Shown here piece after piece: positions 19,533 to 29,590 of a DNA stretch of 64,000 nt. Numbering within the stretch: the stretch's first letter is position 1; every line of letters begins with the position of its first letter. The notes under the pieces are model-generated. The model searched no databases. It saw nothing but the letters and a program-made list of their open reading frames with translations, and was not told where the DNA came from. A program made the translations under genes and the position numbers. This DNA comes from Alphaproteobacteria bacterium (GTDB lineage: Bacteria > Pseudomonadota > Alphaproteobacteria > Sphingomonadales > Sphingomonadaceae), in assembly GCA_030430365.1 (NCBI GenBank), contig JAUIFP010000001.1, forward strand, positions 88,755 through 152,754, in the 5' to 3' direction.

Positions 19533-20588
19533 ATGACGTCCGTCACACTCGAAGGCATAGGCAAGAGTTTCGGCAAGACCGAGGTGATCTCCCATGTCGA
19601 TCTGGCGATCGAAAGCGGCGAGTTCGTGGTCTTTGTCGGCGCTTCGGGCTCCGGCAAGTCGACGCTGCTGCGCATGATCGCGGGGCTGGAAAGCCCGTCA
19701 TCCGGCCAAGTGCTGATCGGCGGACGGGATGTTACCTCGGCGCCCCCGTCGGAACGCGGCGTGTCCATGGTGTTCCAGTCCTATGCGCTATACCCGCATA
19801 TGACGGTGCGGCAGAATATTGCCTTCGGGCTCAAGCTGGCCAAGGCGGGCAAGGAAAGTATTGCCGAGGCGGTTGGGCGCGTTGCGCAGATGCTGCAGAT
19901 CGAGAACCTGCTCGACCGCAAGCCGAGCCAGCTTTCGGGCGGTCAACGGCAGCGTGTCGCCATTGCGCGGGCGATTGTCCGCGAACCGGAAGTCTTCCTG
20001 TTCGACGAGCCGCTATCGAATCTCGATGCCGCATTGCGGACGCAGACCCGGATGGAGATCAAGGAACTCCACCGCTCGCTTGGCGCGACGATGATCTATG
20101 TCACGCATGATCAGGTGGAGGCGATGTCGCTGGCGGACCGCATGGTCATCCTGCACCAGGGGAGGGTGGAGCAGGTGGGGCCCCCATCCGAACTCTATCA
20201 CCGGCCGGCGACCGCATATGTTGCCGCCTTTCTCGGCTCTCCGACCATGAACTTCCTGTCGCCAGAGCGGATCGAGGGTGCGGAGGCTTTGCTCGCTTCC
20301 GGCGAACGCATCCCGCTCCCGCAGGGTGATTGGGGCAAGGCGGCCAGCGTCGGCATCCGGCCGGAAGATATCGAAATCGGGCAGGAGGGGCTGCCTGCCA
20401 CGGTCGAGATGGTGGAAGAACTGGGCGAAACGCGGATCGTCCACGCCAGGCTTTCGGACGGCGAAGAATTGGCCATTCGCAGCCGCGAGCTCTCGGAAGA
20501 GGATCGCAACAGTAAGATTCGCATTACCTTTGCGCCCGAGCGGCTGCATCTGTTCGGCAAAGATGGAAGGCGCCTGGAAGCAGGCTGA
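19533..20588 (+). CDS. Sugar ABC transporter ATP-binding protein (MalK/UgpC type)
   Basis: Walker A GASGSGKST, LSGGQRQRVAIARAIV, Walker B VFLFDEPLSNLDA, C-terminal TOBE-like region. Confidence 0.95.
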   Translation: MTSVTLEGIGKSFGKTEVISHVDLAIESGEFVVFVGASGSGKSTLLRMIAGLESPSSGQVLIGGRDVTSAPPSERGVSMVFQSYALYPHMTVRQNIAFGLKLAKAGKESIAEAVGRVAQMLQIENLLDRKPSQLSGGQRQRVAIARAIVREPEVFLFDEPLSNLDAALRTQTRMEIKELHRSLGATMIYVTHDQVEAMSLADRMVILHQGRVEQVGPPSELYHRPATAYVAAFLGSPTMNFLSPERIEGAEALLASGERIPLPQGDWGKAASVGIRPEDIEIGQEGLPATVEMVEELGETRIVHARLSDGEELAIRSRELSEEDRNSKIRITFAPERLHLFGKDGRRLEAG

Positions 20589-20602
20589 ATTGCCCCGCGC
20601 TT

Positions 20603-21028
20603 CTACCACATGGGCAAGGGATTCACTTTGTCCTTGGGCACTTCCTGATGAATATCCCAATGCTCCACGATCTTGCCGTCGACCACTCTGAACGTGTCGG
20701 AGATGACCACGCCGGGATCGCCTTCGTGTCGGATCACGTGGTGCTGCGTCACAACGAATTCACCGCTGCCGAAGCGCCGATCGACCAGCAGCTTCATCTC
20801 TGATTCCTTGTTGCGCCCGATATCGATCGTTTCGACCTCGAGATATTCGATCAGCCCTTCAAGATTGCCGTCCCGGACATTGGGATTGTGCTCGATGAAG
20901 TCTGGCGAAACGAAACGTTCGACCGCTTCGCGCACTTGGTGATTCAGAATCATTTGGTCGAACCGTTCAATGATAGCCACCGGGTCCATCAATTCGTCGG
21001 TTTCGGTATCCAGAGCCATTTCACTCAT
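20603..21028 (-). CDS. SnoaL/NTF2-like domain protein
   Basis: DQMILNHQVREAVERFVSPDFIEHNPNVRDG...VVISDTFRVVDGKIVEHWDIHQEVP is typical of NTF2-like/SnoaL proteins. Confidence 0.8.
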   Translation of the reverse strand: MSEMALDTETDELMDPVAIIERFDQMILNHQVREAVERFVSPDFIEHNPNVRDGNLEGLIEYLEVETIDIGRNKESEMKLLVDRRFGSGEFVVTQHHVIRHEGDPGVVISDTFRVVDGKIVEHWDIHQEVPKDKVNPLPMW

Positions 21029-21124
21029 CCTCTCAAAGCGCTTGCGATCTTATGCAAGATTGTATTCTTTCGTAGCCATGTGAAGCCAGGCGCTGCCAGA
21101 AGCAAGCCGGCTTGGGAGAGGCGC

Positions 21125-21718
21125 ATGTTCGACAAGCTCGTTTTTGCCGCGCGCATGGTGCTCGGAATTTTCTATCTGCTCAGCGGATTGAACTGGTTTT
21201 TCGGCTTCCTGCCGCTGCCGCATCTTGGAATGCCGGAAGGCTTCCCGATCAAGCACGCGGTTGTGGCCGAAATGATCGATACGGGCTGGATGTTCCAATC
21301 TGCCAAGCTGGTCGAAATTGCGTTCGGGATTGCGCTGCTTGCCAACCGCGCGGTGCCGCTGATGCTGCTTGTCGCTTTCCCGATCGGCTTGATGACCTTC
21401 ATGCTCGACGCGCTGATCCTGGATGACCTCTGGCGCTGGTTGCAGGGAAGCGAGAGCGGAGCTGAAATGTGGGCGGCCTTCATGGACATGGTGGTTGGGG
21501 GGCTATGCGTCTTCCTCATCCATGTCTGGTTGATGCTTTGCTATTTCGACTATTACCGGCCCTTGCTGGCCTGGTCGGCACCCCCGAAGGCAATGTCGGG
21601 CTGCGTCTCGCCGGATGGGCGCAGAACCCAGCGGATCCTGTTCTTTTCCCTGGGATGGCTGGCGCTCGCACTCCAGACGTTCAACCTGATCATGTTTCTG
21701 AGTCTCATCGGGAAATAG
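21125..21718 (+). CDS. DoxX-like integral membrane protein (paralog A)
   Basis: MFDKLVFAARMVLGIFYLLSGLNWFFGFLPLP...LVEIAFGIALLANRAVPLMLLVAFPIG...YYRPLLAW; hydrophobic. ATG at 21125. Confidence 0.75.
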   Translation: MFDKLVFAARMVLGIFYLLSGLNWFFGFLPLPHLGMPEGFPIKHAVVAEMIDTGWMFQSAKLVEIAFGIALLANRAVPLMLLVAFPIGLMTFMLDALILDDLWRWLQGSESGAEMWAAFMDMVVGGLCVFLIHVWLMLCYFDYYRPLLAWSAPPKAMSGCVSPDGRRTQRILFFSLGWLALALQTFNLIMFLSLIGK

Positions 21719-21805
21719 GGCGACTTCCGCGCGGCCATCCCCAGAGTGGCTGCTTTGCAACACCTGTTCGCAGCTTGCGCTCTTCAACGCGGAACTTCTT
21801 GTAGA

Positions 21806-21823
21806 TATCTTAGGAACAAGATA
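21806..21823. promoter_or_regulatory. Inverted repeat TATCTT-N6-AAGATA, candidate MarR operator
   Basis: TATCTT AGGAAC AAGATA read directly in the ~350 bp region upstream of the TonB receptor at 22073; same arms and spacing as 33351-33370. Confidence 0.45.
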
Positions 21824-22072
21824 AATCGTCTAACAATGGTTTCGAAAGTTGCCAGTGAATGGCCGATGCCGGCACAGCCGGCGCGAACCTCGATAGGTTG
21901 AGTAGGTAAAGCTTACCGATAAAATGGGCCGCAATAATAAAATCTAGAACATAATAAAAACGATGACAGCAGGACACTGCTGCAAACCTGAAAGCGTATA
22001 AGAACCAATAAACCAGGCCGGATTCTTGAAATGATCGAGGGTTACAGGCTGCTTATAGGATAAGGGGGAGTG

Positions 22073-24904
22073 ATGATTTCATCCAATCGACTTGGCAAAG
22101 CCGGAGCATCTGCAAGGCTTGCCGTATCCGTTTCTTTGATCGCTCTTGGCACCTTCGGCGCAACATCGGTTGCCGCCCAGGATGCTCCGATCGTTGTTAC
22201 CGGCACGCGCATTGAAGGTGTGGCCCCCGTCGGTTCTTCCGTGATTCCGGTCGGCCGCGAAGAACTGGAAGAAATGGGCGCCAGCACCGTCAACGACGCG
22301 CTGCGCAAGATTCCTCAAGTCGTCAATTTCGGCGGCTCTGACGAGCAGACCGGTGGCGCCACGATCCAGAACTCTTCACTCAACACCTTCTTCGCCAAAT
22401 CGGTGAACCTGCGCGGCCTCGGCACTGCCGCGACGCTGAACCTGGTGAACAACCACCGCGTTGCGCCGCAGGGCCCGAACGGCCAGCTCTATGACGCGGA
22501 TAACATTCCCGGCATTGCGATCGAGCGGATCGAAGTCGTCGCCGATGGTGGTTCGGCCATCTACGGTTCCGACGCGATTGGCGGTGTGGTGAACTACATC
22601 ACGCGTCGCCCCGAAGACACGATCGAAGCACGCTTCCGCGCAGGTTTTGCCGACGGTTTCGAGGAATATATCGCTTCCTTCGCCGTGGGTAAGACCTGGG
22701 ACACGGGCGGCATGTTCTTTGCCTATGAATATCAGGATCGCGGCGCTCTGCTCGCCTCCGATCGTCCGGATCTCTATAATAGCGACCTGTCGGAATTCGG
22801 CGGAGGTCCCGATCCCTTCTTTTCCAGCCCCGGCAATGTGCAGTTCGCAGTAAACGGCCCCGCTTACGGAATTCCCTCCGGGCAGGACGGAACCTCATTG
22901 ACGTTTGCCGACCTGCTGGACAGCCCCAATCGCCAAAGCCAATGGTATGGGGCGGATGCGATCCCGGGCTACAACCGGCACTCCGTTTCGGGGACGCTCA
23001 CCCAGGATATCGGAAGCTTCGTCACCTTCAACGCTGACGGCTTCTTCTCGCGGCGCAATTTCGTGCTCAATGAAGCGGGTATCGATCAACAGATTACTGT
23101 TCCGAACACCAATCCTTACAGCCCGTGCGCTCCCGGTTCGGTGGACATTGCAGATTGCCCGGCTGATGGCACGCTCTACGTTCCTTACAACTTCATCGAC
23201 TCGCTGGGCCCCACGATCAGCAGCGGATATGAAGAGATTTGGGCTGTTTCGGGCGGCTTTGACGTCGATTTCGGAAGCAGCTGGAAAGCCAATGTCAGTG
23301 GCTATTACAGCGAAGACGATGCATATATCTCGCGCACCAACATGGTGAACAGCACGGCGCTGCAACGCGTGGTTTCCGGCAGCGCAGCCGATATCGACAA
23401 GCCCGCAGACGTGCCGTTCTTCAATCCGTTCTGCGATGCGAGCCAGTTTGACTGCAATCCGGAAGCGACGCTGGCCCATTTCCGTGCATTCACGGATATC
23501 GGTTCAACCTACGAGCTTTACGGCGGCACGGCCAACATCAATGGCGAGCTGTTCGATATCGGCGGCGGTTCGGTTCGTCTGGCCGTGGGCGGCGAATATC
23601 ATCACGATACGCTTTCCGGCACCGGGCAGATCACGAATGTGCGTGGGCCTACGGTCGATAATCCGCGAGGCATTCCCGCCACGAATAATCGCGAGGTCAA
23701 ATCGGTCTATGGCGAAGTCTTCGTGCCGATCGTCGGGGTCGACAACGCCATGCCCGGCGTCGAACGGCTCGAGTTCAATGCTGCCGTCCGTTATGACGAT
23801 TACAGCGATGTTGGCGGAACGACCAATCCCAAGTTCGGCGTAAATTATTCGCCGGTCGCAGGGGTCACCTTCCGCGGCAGCTATGGCACCTCGTTCCGTG
23901 CACCGAGCCTGGTCGACGTCAACAAATACGCCACAGCAGGTTTCCTGATCCGCAGCGCAACGGGCGATGCCATCGGTCTTTCGCCGGGTGACAACACATT
24001 CACCTATACTTATCCGGCTGGCGGCAACCCCGATCTGAGTCCGGAAACGGCGGAAACCTGGTCTGTCGGAATGGATATCGATTCCGATCTCGTTCCCGGG
24101 GTGACGGCGTCGCTGACCTATTACAACATCACCTATGAGAACAAGATCGATACGGCGACCTTCAACGCGCCGATCGCGGCGGTGCTGAATTCGGGAATTT
24201 ATGACGACTTCATCGTCTTCAATCCGGACTTCTTCCCTGACAAGGCGACGATGTCAATCGACGAATATGTCGCCTACTGGGATTCGCTGCAGGATCCTTT
24301 CCTTCCGGTTCTGGGCCCAATCCCGGGCGGCGATCCCGCAAATCTGATCGCCATCATCGATGCGCGGCGGAACAATCAGGGCGTCGTGAAGACGGACGGT
24401 TTCGACTTCTCGTTCAACTACGACATCGAAGGCGGCTTCGCCGACTTCAACATCGGCACCCAGTTCAACTACATCCTGCATTACAAGACCGCGCCTGTGG
24501 CAGCTGCGACGCTCAGGGACGAGGTGAACCACTTCGGCTATCCCGCGCAGTTCGTCGGCAGGCTGGAACTGGGCATGGATGTAGGCGGCTTCTCGGGCAC
24601 GGCGTTCATCAATTACGTCAATGGCCGCGAGATCACGCGCGACTTCCTGTCGCCGTCAGTGCCGGATCAATATCTGGACATCGATTCCTACACCACGGTC
24701 GACCTGACTTTGACCTACGATTTCGAGGATAGCGATCTGCCATTCGCGAATGGCCTGTCTTTGTCGGTCACTGCGCAGAATCTGTTCGATGCGAAGCCGC
24801 CATTGGTCGTGAACGCAGGCGAATATGCCATTCGCTTCGATCCTTCCTATTCGAGCTCGATCGGCCGTTTCGTCGCAGTCTCGGTGGCGAAGAAGTTCTG
24901 GTAA
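22073..24904 (+). CDS. TonB-dependent outer-membrane receptor
   Basis: Signal peptide, TonB-box-like PIVVTGTRIEG, plug IAIERIEVVADGGSAIYGSDAIGGVVNYITRR, C-terminal aromatic ending VSVAKKFW. Confidence 0.95.
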   Translation: MISSNRLGKAGASARLAVSVSLIALGTFGATSVAAQDAPIVVTGTRIEGVAPVGSSVIPVGREELEEMGASTVNDALRKIPQVVNFGGSDEQTGGATIQNSSLNTFFAKSVNLRGLGTAATLNLVNNHRVAPQGPNGQLYDADNIPGIAIERIEVVADGGSAIYGSDAIGGVVNYITRRPEDTIEARFRAGFADGFEEYIASFAVGKTWDTGGMFFAYEYQDRGALLASDRPDLYNSDLSEFGGGPDPFFSSPGNVQFAVNGPAYGIPSGQDGTSLTFADLLDSPNRQSQWYGADAIPGYNRHSVSGTLTQDIGSFVTFNADGFFSRRNFVLNEAGIDQQITVPNTNPYSPCAPGSVDIADCPADGTLYVPYNFIDSLGPTISSGYEEIWAVSGGFDVDFGSSWKANVSGYYSEDDAYISRTNMVNSTALQRVVSGSAADIDKPADVPFFNPFCDASQFDCNPEATLAHFRAFTDIGSTYELYGGTANINGELFDIGGGSVRLAVGGEYHHDTLSGTGQITNVRGPTVDNPRGIPATNNREVKSVYGEVFVPIVGVDNAMPGVERLEFNAAVRYDDYSDVGGTTNPKFGVNYSPVAGVTFRGSYGTSFRAPSLVDVNKYATAGFLIRSATGDAIGLSPGDNTFTYTYPAGGNPDLSPETAETWSVGMDIDSDLVPGVTASLTYYNITYENKIDTATFNAPIAAVLNSGIYDDFIVFNPDFFPDKATMSIDEYVAYWDSLQDPFLPVLGPIPGGDPANLIAIIDARRNNQGVVKTDGFDFSFNYDIEGGFADFNIGTQFNYILHYKTAPVAAATLRDEVNHFGYPAQFVGRLELGMDVGGFSGTAFINYVNGREITRDFLSPSVPDQYLDIDSYTTVDLTLTYDFEDSDLPFANGLSLSVTAQNLFDAKPPLVVNAGEYAIRFDPSYSSSIGRFVAVSVAKKFW

Positions 24905-24967
24905 TGGGAGGGGAAGGCCGCGCCAGCTGATATCAGTGACCCAATCGCATGACGGGGTTCGGTGATC

Positions 24968-25537
24968 ATGGCTGGCGCGGCTGATCCGAAAAAGAAAGGC
25001 GGCGGGGGCAATGCCTTCGCCGCCTTCGTTTATGGATGCCAGTTCCTTTATGGCGGCTGGTTCCTGTTCCACGGGCTCAACTACTGGTTCGCATTCTATT
25101 TCGACCAATCGGTTCAGCCAGGCCCTGGCCTGGTTCCGGCACTGGCCGCATCCGGCGTAATGGCTATTGTGAAGATGCTGGAAGTCGCAATTGGTCTGGC
25201 CTTGCTGCTGGACCTGTTCGCGGCCTTGGCGATCGTCGCGGCCTGGCCGATCACCTTGATGATCGCCTTCGTCACGTCGTCGCACTTTTCACCTTTCGGC
25301 ATATCGGTTGCCGCGGTGATCATCGGCCTGAATGCGATCATGTCATTCGGCCATCTCGATCGCTACCGCCCCATGCTGGCCATGACGGCGGGGCGACCAA
25401 ATTGGGGAGGACCAGGGGACGAAACGGAGAGGCGGGATGCGTCACGCTTGCCGCCCATGCTGCATTTCTGGGCTGCGCTTGCCGGGCTGATCGCTGCCAT
25501 TGCCATAACCTATCTCAGCCTGGCTTTGCGTGGCTGA
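24968..25537 (+). CDS. DoxX-like integral membrane protein (paralog B)
   Basis: FLYGGWFLFHGLNYWFAFYFDQ...MVKMLEVAIGLALLLD-type segment...HLDRYRPMLAM; ATG at 24968. Confidence 0.72.
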   Translation: MAGAADPKKKGGGGNAFAAFVYGCQFLYGGWFLFHGLNYWFAFYFDQSVQPGPGLVPALAASGVMAIVKMLEVAIGLALLLDLFAALAIVAAWPITLMIAFVTSSHFSPFGISVAAVIIGLNAIMSFGHLDRYRPMLAMTAGRPNWGGPGDETERRDASRLPPMLHFWAALAGLIAAIAITYLSLALRG

Positions 25538-25578
25538 TGCGCGCACCGGATAGATAGAAAGAAGGGAGAGCGGGCACC

Positions 25579-26739
25579 ATGAACAAGAAACTCCATGCAA
25601 TCATTCTCACTGGCCTGATTTGCACAGCAGGGGCTGGCTCGCTCGCCCAAGCGGAAGAGCCCAGCGGCAAGGCGCCGCTGGTGATCGCGCAGCAGGGCAA
25701 CTTCTATGTCGGCGGCCGGGAGGTCGCGCTGGAAGGCGGGACCATCGTCGCCGATGAGATGTATGTCGAGTATCAGATACCCGCAGAGCAGACCCATCCT
25801 TATCCGCTGGTCTTTCTCCATGGCGGCATGTCGAGCGGAGCCTATTGGTGGAGCAGGCCCGATGGCGGGGAAGGCTGGGCCACGCTGTTCCTGCGCAAAG
25901 GCTATGCGGTCTATGTCGTCGACCGCCCGACCCATGGCCGCTCCCCGCATTACGAGGATATTGACGGCAAGGCGCATTTGCCGCCGCTATCCATGCCGCG
26001 CCCGGGGCCGGGATCCGATCCTGAGCCGGACGATCCCGACAACCGTTTCCCTGGCAGCAAAGTGCCGGGCGATCCGGCCTATGAACAATCGCTGAGAGGG
26101 CGTCAGGCATCTGTTGAGCTGCCATTCGGCTTGCCCGATCCCGTGGCCGTTAGCGCCAGGATGGATGGCTATGACCGCGAAGCGGGCGCGGCCCTGCTCG
26201 ACCGGATCGGGCCAGCCGTTCTGGTCACCCATTCGCGCTCCGGAGCTTCCGGCTGGCAGATTGCGGACGCGCGGCCCGAACTGGTGAAGGCGATCGTCGC
26301 GGCCGAGCCCAATGGGCCGCCATTCTACAACGCGCCGCCACTGGGGCAGCCGGGCGATCCCGTTTCACGGCCATTCGGCATCACTTACGCTCCGCTGACA
26401 TACGATCCTGCCGTGGAAACGGTGGCGGATTTCGGCGGACTCGTGCAGCGCGATCCCGAAGGCGAAGGGCTAGTGGGCTGCTGGGTGCCGCGAGGGGAAC
26501 AGCCGCAACTGGTCAATCTCTCGGACATTCCAGTGATGGTGATGACGGGCGAATCCTCCTACCATGCGGGCTACGATCACTGCACGGCGCAATATTTTTC
26601 GGCTGCCGGAGTTCCGGCGGATTACGTCAATCTCGGGGACATGGGCATCACGGGCAATACGCATAGCTTTATGCGCGAGACCAACAATGCCGAGCTTGCT
26701 GATATTGCGGCCGAGTGGCTGACCGAAAAGGGGCTTTAA
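25579..26739 (+). CDS. Exported alpha/beta hydrolase
   Basis: Signal peptide MNKKLHAIILTGLICTAGAGSLAQA; VFLHGGMSSGAYWWSRPDG, YVVDRPTHGRS, nucleophile elbow VTHSRSGASG. Confidence 0.85.
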   Translation: MNKKLHAIILTGLICTAGAGSLAQAEEPSGKAPLVIAQQGNFYVGGREVALEGGTIVADEMYVEYQIPAEQTHPYPLVFLHGGMSSGAYWWSRPDGGEGWATLFLRKGYAVYVVDRPTHGRSPHYEDIDGKAHLPPLSMPRPGPGSDPEPDDPDNRFPGSKVPGDPAYEQSLRGRQASVELPFGLPDPVAVSARMDGYDREAGAALLDRIGPAVLVTHSRSGASGWQIADARPELVKAIVAAEPNGPPFYNAPPLGQPGDPVSRPFGITYAPLTYDPAVETVADFGGLVQRDPEGEGLVGCWVPRGEQPQLVNLSDIPVMVMTGESSYHAGYDHCTAQYFSAAGVPADYVNLGDMGITGNTHSFMRETNNAELADIAAEWLTEKGL

Positions 26740-28226
26740 CGGCGCTTCGCGAAATAGCCGTCGAGGAATTGCTGCACATCTGCTCGCGGTGTTTCGATGA
26801 CTTTGGGGTCGGGTGAGAGCTCCATCAGCCGGGGTTCGTCCGGGTCGTAGGCCGGCCAGCGCGGCAGGCCCGGTCGGTTCGGATCGCCTTGCCGCGCGAA
26901 GTTCGCCCAATAGCTGGCCATCAGCTCCGACAGGCGCCGGTCTTCATCGGTCCAAGGCTGGTCCTCGCTCTCCAGCGTCTGGAAGACATAGACCATCTCC
27001 CCGCCGTGAAACGCGCCCTGTTCCCGCTTGCCCGGCCAGGCCTTGTCGAACCAGTACAGCCACGCATCTTCTTCGCCGGTGCGCGATTGCAGCTCCGCCC
27101 ATGAACGCATCTGCCATTGCACGGCATCGGTCGCCGATTGCGCCAGCTTGTCTTCCGCGCCCTCATAGAAACCGTCGAACTCGGCGCGTTCCTGCTCATC
27201 GGGCCGGACCCATTCCATGCGGATGGTGGAGCCTTCATAGGAGTTCGAGCCGACCAGCGTCGGCACGTCGTTCTGCCGCCCTTCGGCAAAGATATTGTAG
27301 ACCAGGTCGGGCAGAACATATCCGTCCCGCTCGGTCGGCCAGAAGAAGGTGAAGGCCGACAGGATGTCTTCCAGCGGCAGCGCGCGCATTTCGGCAATGC
27401 TTTCAGCGCCCAGCTTATCGGCAAATGCTAGGCCGTACTCGCCTGCCGAGTTGAGGTCCTGGCGCCCGATAAGGCCGCCATCGGGGTCCATCTGCGACGT
27501 GCTTTCGCCGATCGCCTTGTGAAACAGCCCTTCGGCCAAGGGCGATGCCTGCAGGATATTGACGGCACCGGCGCCTGCAGATTCCCCGAAGATGGTCACA
27601 TTGCCCGGGTCGCCCCCGAAAGCGGCAATATTCTGCTGAACCCAGCGCAAGGCGGCGATCTGGTCCAGAATGCCGTAATTGCCCGAGGACCCGTAAGGCG
27701 CTTCAGCGGTTAGCTCCGGATGGGCCATGAAGCCCAGCGCACCTAGGCGATAGTTGATCGTCACCAGCACGATGCCCTTTTCGGCAAAGGCGGTGCCGTC
27801 GAATGTCGGCCTGCTGCCGGAACCGAATTGATAGCCGCCGCCATGGATCCACACCATGACGGGCAGTGCTTCCTCCCGCCCGGCCGAAGCCCAGATGTTC
27901 AAGGTCAGGCAGTCCTCGCTCATTGCAGGCCCGGCGACATCCGGAGCGCGGCTCTGCGCGCAGATCGGGCCGAAGCTGCCTGCATCGCGAACGCCTTGCC
28001 ATCCGTCTGCCGGTTGCGGTGCCTTCCAGCGCAACGTGCCGGTCGGAGGTGCCGCATAGGGTATGCCGAGATATCGTTCGATCCCGTCACTGCTAGTCCC
28101 GCGCACGATACCTTGTTCGATTTCCGCAGTGGGGCCGGGCCGGGTGTCTTCGGCAAGGCTGCGATCGGGCGCCGCAATGCCAGCTGCCGCGCAGCACAAA
28201 AGGGAAGCGAATAGACGGCTTCTCAT
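26736..28226 (-). CDS. Exported type-B carboxylesterase
   Basis: Signal peptide MRSRLFASLLCCAAAGIAAPDRSLA; RYLGIPYAAPPTGTLRWKAPQP, EDCLTLNIWA, VMVWIHGGGYQFGSG, TIFGESAGAGAV. Confidence 0.93.
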   Translation of the reverse strand: MRSRLFASLLCCAAAGIAAPDRSLAEDTRPGPTAEIEQGIVRGTSSDGIERYLGIPYAAPPTGTLRWKAPQPADGWQGVRDAGSFGPICAQSRAPDVAGPAMSEDCLTLNIWASAGREEALPVMVWIHGGGYQFGSGSRPTFDGTAFAEKGIVLVTINYRLGALGFMAHPELTAEAPYGSSGNYGILDQIAALRWVQQNIAAFGGDPGNVTIFGESAGAGAVNILQASPLAEGLFHKAIGESTSQMDPDGGLIGRQDLNSAGEYGLAFADKLGAESIAEMRALPLEDILSAFTFFWPTERDGYVLPDLVYNIFAEGRQNDVPTLVGSNSYEGSTIRMEWVRPDEQERAEFDGFYEGAEDKLAQSATDAVQWQMRSWAELQSRTGEEDAWLYWFDKAWPGKREQGAFHGGEMVYVFQTLESEDQPWTDEDRRLSELMASYWANFARQGDPNRPGLPRWPAYDPDEPRLMELSPDPKVIETPRADVQQFLDGYFAKRR

Positions 28227-29590
28227 GGGTGCGTCTCCAACGGTTTCGAAGCGGTTTGGCTTCGCACGGCCCACCCCGCGAGACCGCAAAGTGCAATCAA
28301 GGCTGCCACAACGCCGAAGAAGCCGACCGAGCCCCCCAGATCGAGCGACATCACTCCGGTGAAGGAGCTTAGCACGGCGCCAATGCGGCCGGTGGCCGAT
28401 GCCGTACCGACGCCGGTGGCGCGCACTTCTGTGGGATAGATGCTGGCAGCCAGCGTGTAGAGCGTGTTGTGCAGCCCAGCCAGGCAAAAGCCGAGCGCCA
28501 TCATGGCCGGCAGGATAATGAGCACCGAAAGAACGCCCAGGCCCAGCATTGCAGCCAGTGCCACGGCCATGACCGTTCCCATGGCGGCATATCCGACATG
28601 GGTCATGCGAAAGCCGTAGCGGTCCAGCAGGAATCCGCTGATCAATGCGCCGACCACGCTTCCCGAATGGAAGGTCATGATCCCATAGCTTGTGGTTGTA
28701 AGATCGAAGCCCAGCGTATGCAGCATGGTCGGAACCCAGCTGAACAGGGTGTAGCTGGACATCAGGCAAGTGAAGAAGCCGGCCCAGATCAGCAAGGTTC
28801 TGGCCCGGAATTCAGGCGCAACCAATGTACGCACCGGGGCCGCGACCGATTCCTGCACTGGCGGAACCAGAAATGTTTCGTCTGCGCTATGCGGTATGCG
28901 GCACTTCTCAAGCAAACGCTTCAGCCCCGCTTCCTTCCCTCCGCGCAGCAGGAAGGCTGGCGATTCCGGCAGCATGGCCGCGAATATCGTGCCCAGGATG
29001 AGCGGCACCAGCCCGGCAATCAGCAGCAGCGGGCGCCAGCCCACATGCTCCAGCAGGGAAGCGCCCATGGCGCCTGCGGTGATGCCTCCGATAGGAATGA
29101 AGACCATGCCGATCGCGATGGCTCTGCCGCGCCGGCGCTCGGGCGTGAACTCCGCGATCATCGCGGCTCCGTTGGGGATGGCCGCCCCGATGCCCAGGCC
29201 GTCCACGAAGCGCACCAGCATCAATTGCGTTGGATCCTGCGTGACGGCCCCCAGAGACGTCATGATCCCGAACAGGAAGATCGCCGAGATCAGTGCCCAG
29301 CGCCGCCCGATCCGGTCACCGATCAGGCCGCCCAAAACCGAACCGAACGCCACGCCGGCAAGGTTGGCCGCGTGCACCGGCGCAAAGGCCGACCGCTCCA
29401 GGCCCCAGTCCTGGATGATCGAGGGCAGGGCGATGCCCAGCGATTGGTTGGCCAGGCCGTCGACCGCAAACACCAGAGCCAGACAGCCCAGAATGGCTTT
29501 CTGATAGAGGCTCCATGGCGCGTCGTTTATCGCTGTATCGATGGTGCGCGGCGCAGTGCCGCCGCTGCTTGGGGTCTCTGCCGCGCTCAT
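28223..29590 (-). CDS. MFS transporter, aromatic acid:H+ symporter (AAHS)-like
   Basis: GVAFGSVLGGLIGDRIGRRWALI, RFVDGLGIGAAIPNGAAMIAEFTPERRRGRAIA, 12-TM pattern. Confidence 0.85.
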   Translation of the reverse strand: MSAAETPSSGGTAPRTIDTAINDAPWSLYQKAILGCLALVFAVDGLANQSLGIALPSIIQDWGLERSAFAPVHAANLAGVAFGSVLGGLIGDRIGRRWALISAIFLFGIMTSLGAVTQDPTQLMLVRFVDGLGIGAAIPNGAAMIAEFTPERRRGRAIAIGMVFIPIGGITAGAMGASLLEHVGWRPLLLIAGLVPLILGTIFAAMLPESPAFLLRGGKEAGLKRLLEKCRIPHSADETFLVPPVQESVAAPVRTLVAPEFRARTLLIWAGFFTCLMSSYTLFSWVPTMLHTLGFDLTTTSYGIMTFHSGSVVGALISGFLLDRYGFRMTHVGYAAMGTVMAVALAAMLGLGVLSVLIILPAMMALGFCLAGLHNTLYTLAASIYPTEVRATGVGTASATGRIGAVLSSFTGVMSLDLGGSVGFFGVVAALIALCGLAGWAVRSQTASKPLETHP

